From Euglena gracilis (taxonomy: Eukaryota > Euglenozoa > Euglenophyceae > Euglenales > Euglenaceae), in the NCBI GenBank assembly GCA_900893395.1, contig CAAHFI010691086.1, positions 1 through 25,062 of the forward strand: DNA of 25,062 nt, written 5' to 3'. Made by a program: the position numbers and the translations under genes. Every line of letters begins with the position of its first letter. Positions within the stretch are counted from its first letter, which is position 1. Under the pieces are notes generated by a model. That model was not told the origin of the DNA. It made no database searches and saw nothing but the letters and a program-made list of their open reading frames with translations. Of the stretch, positions 18,888 through 25,062 are shown in pieces.

Positions 18888-19079
18888 TTTCTCCTTGAAC
18901 CAAAAAAAAAACACGCAAGGCGCCGTTTTTTGTCCGACAAGCCGCTTGTCCACAAAATCTCTACAGGGTGAGCGGCGAGGGAAAACATCCCGCCCTCCTG
19001 CGCGCCTTCCCCTTCATTTCCCCCCGTTTTTCTTCTCACCACCCTTGCCTCCTTCATCCGAGAAGGCGCATACCCTGAT
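18888..19079 (+). other. Reference SL-to-5S spacer
   Basis: This clean copy contains an A10 tract (18,902-18,911), GGCGCC, a T6 tract (18,926-18,931), a hairpin (18,936-18,950), GGGTGAGCGGCGAGGG, then a pyrimidine-rich tract (about 18,989-19,059), and the inverted repeat CGCAT/ATGCG that runs into the 5S start. No protein or further RNA gene is evident. Confidence 0.8.
18926..18950 (+). terminator. Possible SL RNA 3' termination signal (T6 plus hairpin)
   Basis: A run of six T begins 39 bases after the mature SL 3' end and is followed by a 6-bp hairpin GACAAG/CTTGTC with a CCG loop. Kinetoplastid SL transcription is known to stop at a T tract a short way past the mature end, with trimming afterwards. 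The position fits, but the assignment is inference. The same elements occur after nearly every SL copy. Confidence 0.4.
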
Positions 19080-19082
19080 GCG
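19067..19082 (+). other. Inverted repeat spanning the 5S start (reference copy)
   Basis: CGCAT, six bases, then ATGCG form a perfect 5-bp inverted repeat whose right arm includes the first three bases of 5S. Both spacer types keep the arms and change only the loop (ACCCTG or AACCTG). It could be an initiation-site element or chance. Confidence 0.35.
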
Positions 19083-19198
19083 TACGGCCATACTACCGGG
19101 AATACACCTGAACCCGTTCGATTTCAGAAGTTAAGCCTGGTCAGGCCCAGTTAGTACTGAGGTGGGCGACCACTTGGGAACACTGGGTGCTGTACGCT
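19080..19198 (+). rRNA. 5S rRNA: 5S ribosomal RNA, copy 32 (reference copy)
   Basis: Structural RNA of the large ribosomal subunit. The ends GCGTACGG and CTGTACGC form the closing helix I (one G-U pair), giving 118 nt plus at least one terminal U. Conserved 5S landmarks are present: GAACCCGTTCGATTTCAGAAGTT, split here as GAACCCGTTC and GATTTCAGAAGTT (helix III and loop B/C region), AAGTTAAGC, and GTTAGTACTGAGGTGGGCGA with CCACTTGGGAA (helix IV-V and loop E region). The sequence agrees with my memory of the E. gracilis 5S. A seven-T run ends transcription. It lies 192 bases after the SL RNA gene in the same direction. Start and end are taken from the closing helix and could be off by one or two bases. 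Confidence 0.96.
19129..19176 (+). promoter_or_regulatory. 5S internal control region (reference copy)
   Basis: By analogy with the Xenopus type 1 Pol III promoter (box A about residues 50-64, intermediate element 67-72, box C 80-97), TFIIIA-type binding would cover AGTTAAGCCTGG through GGCCCAG to GAGGTGGGCGACCACTT. Damage in 5S copies 19, 24, 25 and 26 falls partly in this interval and would be expected to weaken promoter function if real. Confidence 0.65.
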
Positions 19199-19204
19199 TT
19201 TTTT
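19198..19204 (+). terminator. 5S Pol III terminator (reference copy)
   Basis: Seven T directly after the closing helix, the standard Pol III stop. Other copies have 5 to 8 T: 8 after copies 1 and 22, 6 after copies 6 and 21, 5 after copy 26. Confidence 0.85.
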
Positions 19205-19220
19205 CGCATCCTGACTTGAA

Positions 19221-19241
19221 GGGGGGCTTTGGCAGCCCCCC
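19221..19241 (+). other. G/C hairpin in type C spacer (reference copy)
   Basis: GGGGGGCT, loop TTGGC, AGCCCCCC make a perfect 8-bp stem about 17 bases past the 5S terminator; the C run continues to 19,248 and is followed by A6. Upstream at 18,602 the same element has an extra A (GGGGGGACT). Type B spacers can form a shorter G6/C6 stem; A-type spacers have no C run. Confidence 0.6.
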
Positions 19242-19403
19242 CCCCCCCAAAAAATGCCGCCTTGGCTCGGATTTTCAAAATCTCTCCGGCGTGGGTTATA
19301 AAGTCCGCGGCACGCGTGGCCCCTCAGCTCACGACGAGGCTTTTGCCCACCGCCGTGGATGTCTTCCGTCCGTCCTCATCCGCCGCCGATGGTTGCTGCG
19401 TAC

Positions 19404-19504
19404 ACTTTCTGAGTGTCTATTTTTTTTCGGTATATATTCGTTCCACCCATGTGGACAAGGAAGCCCAAAGCGACTTCCAATTTTTGGAGGCGGCAACGCC
19501 ATCC
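19404..19504 (+). ncRNA. SL RNA: Spliced-leader RNA, copy 33
   Basis: 101 nt; T68C is the only difference from the reference. Clean flanks show that this variant is not only a by-product of the damaged stretch. Confidence 0.95.
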
Positions 19505-19695
19505 TTTCTCCTTGAACCAAAAAAAAAACACGCAAGGCGCCGTTTTTTGTCCGACAAGCCGCTTGTCCACAAAATCTCTACAGGGTGAGCGGCGAGGGAA
19601 AACATCCCGCCCTCCTGCGCGCCTTCCCTTCATTTCCCCCGTTTTTCTTCTCACCACCCTTGCCTCCTTCATCCCGAGAAGGCGCATACCCTGAT

Positions 19696-19814
19696 GCGTA
19701 CGGCCATACTACCGGGAATACACCTGAACCCGTTCGATTTCAGAAGTTAAGCCTGGTCAGGCCCAGTTAGTACTGAGGTGGGCGACCACTTGGGAACACT
19801 GGGTGCTGTACGCT
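19696..19814 (+). rRNA. 5S rRNA: 5S ribosomal RNA, copy 33
   Basis: Matches the reference. Last copy followed by the ctttggcag insert. Confidence 0.96.
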
Positions 19815-20019
19815 TTTTTTCGCATCCTGACTTGAAGGGGGGCTTTGGCAGCCCCCCCCCCCCAAAAAATGCCGCCTTGGCTCGGATTTTCAAAATCTCT
19901 CCGGCGTGGGTTATAAAGTCCGCGGCACGCGTGGCCCCTCAGCTCACGACGAGGCTTTTGCCCACCGCCGTGGATGTCTTCCGTCCGTCCTCATCCCGCC
20001 GCCGATGGTTGCTGCGTAC

Positions 20020-20119
20020 ACTTTCTGAGTGTCTATTTTTTTCGGTATATATTCGTTCCACCCATGTGGACAAGGAAGCCCAAAGTGACTTCCAATTTTT
20101 GGAGGCGGCAACGCCATCC
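20020..20119 (+). ncRNA. SL RNA: Spliced-leader RNA, copy 34
   Basis: 100 nt; exon T run of seven, otherwise the reference sequence. Confidence 0.94.
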
Positions 20120-20309
20120 TTTCTCCTTGAACCAAAAAAAAACACGCAAGGCGCCGTTTTTTGTCCGACAAGCCGCTTGTCCACAAAATCTCTACAGGGT
20201 GAGCGGCGAGGGAAAACATCCCGCCCTCCTGCGCGCCTTCCCCTTCATTTCCCCCCGTTTTTCTTCTCACCACCCTTGCCTCCTTCATCCCGAAGGCGCA
20301 TACCCTGAT

Positions 20310-20428
20310 GCGTACGGCCATACTACCGGGAATACACCTGAACCCGTTCGATTTCAGAAGTTAAGCCTGGTCAGGCCCAGTTAGTACTGAGGTGGGCGAC
20401 CACTTGGGAACACTGGGTGCTGTACGCT
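20310..20428 (+). rRNA. 5S rRNA: 5S ribosomal RNA, copy 34
   Basis: Matches the reference. Its upstream flank is slightly shortened (cccgaaggcgc). The following spacer switches from type B to type A. Confidence 0.96.
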
Positions 20429-20617
20429 TTTTTTCGCATCCTGACTTGAAGGGGGGCCCGCAAAAAAAATGCCCCTTGGCTCGGATTTTCAAAATCTCTC
20501 CGGCGTGGGTTATAAAGTCCGCGGCACGCGTGCCCCTCGGCTCACGACGAGGCTTTCGCCCACCGCCGTGGATGTCTTCCGTCCGTCCTCATCCCGCCGC
20601 CGATACTTGCCGCGTAC

Positions 20618-20718
20618 ACTTTCTGAGTGTCTATTTTTTTTCGGTATATATTCGTTCCACCCATGTGGACAAGGAAGCCCAAAGTGACTTCCAATTTTTG
20701 GAGGCGGCAACGCCATCC
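20618..20718 (+). ncRNA. SL RNA: Spliced-leader RNA, copy 35
   Basis: Matches the reference; type A flanks (gatacttgccgcg before, acagaaggcttcg after). Confidence 0.95.
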
Positions 20719-20921
20719 TTTCTCCTTGAACCAAAAAAAAAAACACAGAAGGCTTCGTTTTTTGTCCGACAAGCCGCTTGTCCACAAAATCTCTTCAAGG
20801 GTGAGCGGCGAGGAAAAATCCCCCCTCCTGTGCGCGCCTTCCCCTTCATTCCCCCCGTTTTTCTTCTCACCACCCTTTTCTTTCCCTTCCTCCTTCATCC
20901 CGAGACGGCGCATAACCTGAT

Positions 20922-21040
20922 GCGTACGGCCATACTACCGGGAATACACCTGAACCCGTTCGATTTCAGAAGTTAAGCCTGGTCAGGCCCAGTTAGTACT
21001 GAGGTGGGCGACCACTTGGGAACACTGGGTGCTGTACGCT
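20922..21040 (+). rRNA. 5S rRNA: 5S ribosomal RNA, copy 35
   Basis: Matches the reference; type A flanks. Confidence 0.96.
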
Positions 21041-21231
21041 TTTTTTCGCTTCCTGACTCGAAGGGGGGCCCGCAAAAAAAAATGCCCACTTGGCTCGGAT
21101 TTTCAAAATCTCTCCGGCGTGGGTTATAAAGTCCGCGGCACGCGTGCCCCTCGGCTCACGACGAGGCTTTCGCCCACCGCCGTGGATGTCTTCCGTCCGT
21201 CCTCATCCCGCCGCCGATACTTGCCGCGTAC

Positions 21232-21331
21232 ACTTTCTGAGTGTCTATTTTTTTCGGTATATATTCGTTCCACCCATGTGGACAAGGAAGCCCAAAGTGA
21301 CTTCCAATTTTTGGAGGCGGCAACGCCATCC
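21232..21331 (+). ncRNA. SL RNA: Spliced-leader RNA, copy 36
   Basis: 100 nt; exon T run of seven in otherwise clean type A surroundings. Confidence 0.94.
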
Positions 21332-21539
21332 TTTCTCCTTGAACCAAAAAAAAAAACACAGAAGGCTTCGTTTTTTGTCCGACAAGCCGCTTGTCCACAA
21401 AATCTCTTCAAGGGTGAGCGGCGAGGAAAAATCCCCCCTCCTGTGCGCGCCTTCCCCTTCATTCCCCCGTTTTTCTTCTCACCACCCTTTTTTTTCTTTT
21501 CCCCTTCCTCCTTCATCCCGAGACGGCGCATAACCTGAT

Positions 21540-21658
21540 GCGTACGGCCATACTACCGGGAATACACCTGAACCCGTTCGATTTCAGAAGTTAAGCCTGG
21601 TCAGGCCCAGTTAGTACTGAGGTGGGCGACCACTTGGGAACACTGGGTGCTGTACGCT
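21540..21658 (+). rRNA. 5S rRNA: 5S ribosomal RNA, copy 36
   Basis: Matches the reference; type A flanks. Confidence 0.96.
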
Positions 21659-21850
21659 TTTTTTCGCTTCCTGACTCGAAGGGGGGCCCGCAAAAAAAAA
21701 TGCCCACTTGGCTCGGATTTTCAAAATCTCTCCGGCGTGGGTTATAAAGTCCGCGGCACGCGTGCCCCCTCGGCTCACGACGAGGCTTTCGCCCACCGCC
21801 GTGGATGTCTTCCGTCCGTCCTCATCCCGCCGCCGATACTTGCCGCGTAC

Positions 21851-21951
21851 ACTTTCTGAGTGTCTATTTTTTTTCGGTATATATTCGTTCCACCCATGTG
21901 GACAAGGAAGCCCAAAGTGACTTCCAATTTTTGGAGGCGGCAACGCCATCC
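21851..21951 (+). ncRNA. SL RNA: Spliced-leader RNA, copy 37
   Basis: Matches the reference; the downstream A tract runs straight into acagaagg. Confidence 0.95.
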
Positions 21952-22160
21952 TTTCTCCTTGAACCAAAAAAAAAAACAGAAGGCTTCGTTTTTTGTCCGA
22001 CAAGCCGCTTGTCCACAAAATCTCTTCAAGGGTGAGCGGCGAGGAAAAATCCCCCCCTCCTGTGCGCGCCTTCCCCTTCATTCCCCCGTTTTTCTTCTCA
22101 CCACCCTTTTTTTTTTCTTTTCCCCTTCCTCCTTCATCCCGAGACGGCGCATAACCTGAT

Positions 22161-22279
22161 GCGTACGGCCATACTACCGGGAATACACCTGAACCCGTTC
22201 GATTTCAGAAGTTAAGCCTGGTCAGGCCCAGTTAGTACTGAGGTGGGCGACCACTTGGGAACACTGGGTGCTGTACGCT
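22161..22279 (+). rRNA. 5S rRNA: 5S ribosomal RNA, copy 37
   Basis: Matches the reference; one of the longest units (621 bases to the previous 5S start). Confidence 0.96.
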
Positions 22280-22471
22280 TTTTTTCGCTTCCTGACTCGA
22301 AGGGGGGCCCGCAAAAAAAAATGCCCACTTGGCTCGGATTTTCAAAATCTCTCCGGCGTGGGTTATAAAGTCCGCGGCACGCGTGCCCCCTCGGCTCACG
22401 ACGAGGCTTTCGCCCACCGCCGTGGATGTCTTCCGTCCGTCCTCATCCCGCCGCCGATACTTGCCGCGTAC

Positions 22472-22572
22472 ACTTTCTGAGTGTCTATTTTTTTTCGGTA
22501 TATATTCGTTCCACCCATGTGGACAAGGAAGCCCAAAGTGACTTCCAATTTTTGGAGGCGGCAACGCCATCC
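22472..22572 (+). ncRNA. SL RNA: Spliced-leader RNA, copy 38
   Basis: Matches the reference; type A flanks. Confidence 0.95.
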
Positions 22573-22780
22573 TTTCTCCTTGAACCAAAAAAAAAACACA
22601 GAAGGCTTCGTTTTTTGTCCGACAAGCCGCTTGTCCACAAAATCTCTTCAAGGGTGAGCGGCGAGGAAAAATCCCCCCTCCTGTGCGCGCCTTCCCCTTC
22701 ATTCCCCCCGTTTTTCTTCTCACCACCCTTTTTTTTCTTTTCCCCTTCCTCCTTCATCCCGAGACGGCGCATAACCTGAT

Positions 22781-22899
22781 GCGTACGGCCATACTACCGG
22801 GAATACACCTGAACCCGTTCGATTTCAGAAGTTAAGCCTGGTCAGGCCCAGTTAGTACTGAGGTGGGCGACCACTTGGGAACACTGGGTGCTGTACGCT
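22781..22899 (+). rRNA. 5S rRNA: 5S ribosomal RNA, copy 38
   Basis: Matches the reference; type A flanks. Confidence 0.96.
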
Positions 22900-23090
22900 T
22901 TTTTTCGCTTCCTGACTCGAAGGGGGGCCCGCAAAAAAAAATGCCCACTTGGCTCGGATTTTCAAAATCTCTCCGGCGTGGGTTATAAAGTCCGCGGCAC
23001 GCGTGCCCCTCGGCTCACGACGAGGCTTTCGCCCACCGCCGTGGATGTCTTCCGTCCGTCCTCATCCCGCCGCCGATACTTGCCGCGTAC

Positions 23091-23191
23091 ACTTTCTGAG
23101 TGTCTATTTTTTTTCGGTATATATTCGTTCCACCCATGTGGACAAGGAAGCCCAAAGTGACTTCCAATTTTTGGAGGCGGCAACGCCATCC
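23091..23191 (+). ncRNA. SL RNA: Spliced-leader RNA, copy 39
   Basis: Matches the reference; type A flanks. Confidence 0.95.
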
Positions 23192-23396
23192 TTTCTCCTT
23201 GAACCAAAAAAAAAAACACAGAAGGCTTCGTTTTTTGTCCGACAAGCCGCTTGTCCACAAAATCTCTTCAAGGGTGAGCGGCGAGGAAAAATCCCCCCTC
23301 CTGTGCGCGCCTTCCCCTTCATTCCCCCGTTTTTCTTCTCACCACCCTTTTTTTTTTCTTTTCCCCTTCCTTTCCCGAGACGGCGCATAACCTGAT

Positions 23397-23515
23397 GCGT
23401 ACGGCCATACTACCGGGAATACACCTGAACCCGTTCGATTTCAGAAGTTAAGCCTGGTCAGGCCCAGTTAGTACTGAGGTGGGCGACCACTTGGGAACAC
23501 TGGGTGCTGTACGCT
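23397..23515 (+). rRNA. 5S rRNA: 5S ribosomal RNA, copy 39
   Basis: Matches the reference; the pyrimidine tract before it lacks the usual ccttcatccc end (cctttcccgagacgg). Confidence 0.96.
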
Positions 23516-23706
23516 TTTTTTCGCTTCCTGACTCGAAGGGGGGCCCGCAAAAAAAAATGCCCACTTGGCTCGGATTTTCAAAATCTCTCCGGCGTGGGTT
23601 ATAAAGTCCGCGGCACGCGTGCCCCTCGGCTCACGACGAGGCTTTTGCCCACCGCCGTGGATGTCTTCCGTCCGTCCTCATCCCGCCGCCGATACTTGCC
23701 GCGTAC

Positions 23707-23807
23707 ACTTTCTGAGTGTCTATTTTTTTTCGGTATATATTCGTTCCACCCATGTGGACAAGGAAGCCCAAAGTGACTTCCAATTTTTGGAGGCGGCAAC
23801 GCCATCC
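23707..23807 (+). ncRNA. SL RNA: Spliced-leader RNA, copy 40
   Basis: Matches the reference; type A flanks. Confidence 0.95.
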
Positions 23808-24010
23808 TTTCTCCTTGAACCAAAAAAAAAAACACAGAAGGCTTCGTTTTTTGTCCGACAAGCCGCTTGTCCACAAAATCTCTTCAAGGGTGAGCGGCGA
23901 GGAAAAATCCCCCCTCCTGTGCGCGCCTTCCCCTTCATTCCCCCGTTTTTCTTCTCACCACCCTTTTTTTTTTTTTTCCTCCTTCATCCCGAGACGGCGC
24001 ATAACCTGAT

Positions 24011-24129
24011 GCGTACGGCCATACTACCGGGAATACACCTGAACCCGTTCGATTTCAGAAGTTAAGCCTGGTCAGGCCCAGTTAGTACTGAGGTGGGCGA
24101 CCACTTGGGAACACTGGGTGCTGTACGCT
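24011..24129 (+). rRNA. 5S rRNA: 5S ribosomal RNA, copy 40
   Basis: Matches the reference; preceded by an unbroken run of about 14 T in the pyrimidine tract. Confidence 0.96.
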
Positions 24130-24320
24130 TTTTTTCGCTCCTGACTCGAAGGGGGGCCCGCAAAAAAAAAATGCCCACTTGGCTCGGATTTTCAAAATCT
24201 CTCCGGCGTGGGTTATAAAGTCCGCGGCACGCGTGCCCCTCGGCTCACGACGAGGCTTTCGCCCACCGCCGTGGATGTCTTCCGTCCGTCCTCATCCCGC
24301 CGCCGATACTTGCCGCGTAC

Positions 24321-24421
24321 ACTTTCTGAGTGTCTATTTTTTTTCGGTATATATTCGTTCCACCCATGTGGACAAGGAAGCCCAAAGTGACTTCCAATTT
24401 TTGGAGGCGGCAACGCCATCC
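24321..24421 (+). ncRNA. SL RNA: Spliced-leader RNA, copy 41
   Basis: Matches the reference; last copy with fully type A flanks. Confidence 0.95.
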
Positions 24422-24627
24422 TTTCTCCTTGAACCAAAAAAAAAAACACAGAAGGCTTCGTTTTTTGTCCGACAAGCCGCTTGTCCACAAAATCTCTTCA
24501 AGGGTGAGCGGCGAGGAAAAATCCCCCCTCCTGTGCGCGCCTTCCCCTTCATTCCCCCCGTTTTTCTTCTCACCACCCTTTTTTTTTCTTTTCTCCTCCT
24601 TCATCCCGAGAAGGCGCATACCCTGAT

Positions 24628-24746
24628 GCGTACGGCCATACTACCGGGAATACACCTGAACCCGTTCGATTTCAGAAGTTAAGCCTGGTCAGGCCCAGTT
24701 AGTACTGAGGTGGGCGACCACTTGGGAACACTGGGTGCTGTACGCT
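24628..24746 (+). rRNA. 5S rRNA: 5S ribosomal RNA, copy 41
   Basis: Matches the reference. It is preceded by B-type gagaaggcgcataccctg and followed by B-type spacer with a C run, so the A-to-B switch lies just upstream. Confidence 0.96.
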
Positions 24747-24943
24747 TTTTTTCGCATCCTGACTTGAAGGGGGGCCCGCCCCCCCCCCAAAAAAATGCCC
24801 CTTGGCTCGGATTTTCAAAATCTCTCCGGCGTGGGTTATAAAGTCCGCGGCACGCGTGGCCCCTCGCTCACGACGAGGCTTTCGCCCACCGCCGTGGATG
24901 TCTTCCGTCCGTCCTCATCCCGCCGCCGATGGTTGCCGCGTAC

Positions 24944-25044
24944 ACTTTCTGAGTGTCTATTTTTTTTCGGTATATATTCGTTCCACCCATGTGGACAAGG
25001 AAGCCCAAAGTGACTTCCAATTTTTGGAGGCGGCAACGCCATCC
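24944..25044 (+). ncRNA. SL RNA: Spliced-leader RNA, copy 42
   Basis: Matches the reference. Upstream gatggttgccgcg combines the B-type ggtt with the A-type ccgcg. The window ends 18 bases after this gene, before the next 5S. Confidence 0.95.
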
Positions 25045-25062
25045 TTTCTCCTTGAACCAAAA

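Larger units (their letters stand above)
10806..20428 (+). repeat. Block of type C units with ctttggcag/C-run spacer
   Basis: Sixteen consecutive 5S-to-SL spacers, after 5S copies 18 to 33, carry a ctttggcag segment between a G run and a run of about 9-14 C. The segment is absent from every other spacer in the window. The units are otherwise B-like. The block contains the stretch with the highest indel density (14,390-15,660). Confidence 0.85.
20470..24600 (+). repeat. Right block of type A spacer units
   Basis: The spacer beginning at 20,429 starts in the B state (cgcatcctgacttg) and switches to type A by about 20,540. Type A then holds through 5S copies 35-40, with gatacttgccgcg before SL, acagaaggcttcg after it, a longer T-rich pyrimidine tract and cgagacggcgcataacctg before 5S. 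These are the longest (612-621 bases) and cleanest units in the window. B states return at about 24,590-24,610. Confidence 0.8.
1..25062 (+). repeat. Tandem array of SL RNA + 5S rRNA units (Euglena type)
   Basis: The window is about 41 head-to-tail copies of one unit, all in the same orientation. Order within a unit: SL RNA gene, spacer of about 190-210 bases, 5S gene, T run, spacer of about 190-205 bases, next SL gene. Most units are 594-621 bases long; the shortest (554, 565 and 574) lie in the damaged stretch. Length differences come mainly from the C run after 5S, the A tract after SL and the pyrimidine tract before 5S. Homogeneity with local subtypes is what concerted evolution by unequal exchange and conversion produces. 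Copy number beyond the window cannot be seen. Confidence 0.98.

Noticed and set aside
18902-18911. A tract after each SL RNA, resembling the tail of a retroposed RNA copy
   Set aside because: It begins 15 bases past the SL 3' end rather than at it, occurs in every unit, and no target-site duplication is visible.
19115-19125. CGTTCGATTTC in 5S as a tRNA-like B box
   Set aside because: It is a normal conserved part of the 5S helix III/loop region, and no tRNA-like A box or cloverleaf surrounds it.
1-25062. CRISPR array, satellite without genes, or mobile element array
   Set aside because: The period is about 600 bases with no short repeat/unique spacer pattern, each unit holds two recognisable RNA genes, and there are no terminal repeats or transposase or reverse transcriptase sequences.

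Overview
The whole 25,062-base window is one head-to-tail tandem array of a unit about 0.6 kb long (first base of one 5S gene to the next: 554-621 bases). Each unit carries two small RNA genes on the + strand: a spliced-leader (SL) RNA gene of about 101 nt, then about 190-210 bases later a 5S rRNA gene of about 119 nt. I count 42 SL RNA copies and 41 5S copies. The array enters and leaves the window mid-unit, so neither edge is seen. I find no supportable protein-coding gene, and no stretch over 300 bases lacks an RNA gene.

Organism: almost certainly Euglena, E. gracilis or a close relative. The SL exon (ACTTTCTGAGTGTCTA, then eight T, then CG, directly followed by a GT donor) is the leader I remember for Euglena mRNAs, and the 5S sequence agrees with my memory of the E. 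gracilis 5S. SL RNA and 5S genes sharing a 0.6 kb tandem repeat were, as I recall, reported for Euglena in the early 1990s. The architecture is therefore known; the long uninterrupted view of copy-to-copy variation is the new part. Both identifications rest on memory and on visible RNA structure (Sm site, 3' stem-loop, 5S closing stem, T-run terminator), not on a database search.

Layout by spacer subtype: type A (spacer begins cgcttcctgactcg; gatacttgc before SL; acagaaggcttcg after SL) fills about 1-2,365 and returns at about 20,470-24,600. A type A/B mosaic fills about 2,366-10,805. Type C, which is B plus a ctttggcag segment ahead of a long C run, fills 16 consecutive spacers from 10,806 to about 20,020. 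The last part-unit (24,747-25,062) is B-like again. Small indels rise from about 10,900 and peak at 14,390-15,660, where three 5S copies and two SL copies are damaged; quality recovers by about 15,900. I suspect poor consensus or an assembly join there rather than true decay, but cannot prove it from sequence alone.

How the genes work together: SL RNA donates its 5' exon and cap to nuclear pre-mRNAs by trans-splicing, and 5S rRNA is a structural RNA of the large ribosomal subunit. Both are needed in large amounts, and the tandem array supplies dosage and keeps copies alike by unequal exchange and gene conversion. The 5S gene carries an internal Pol III promoter and a T-run terminator. The SL gene presumably uses the spacer upstream of it as a promoter. 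Positions of spacer elements are given once, on the clean reference unit around 18,580-19,260; other copies carry the same elements at the same offsets.
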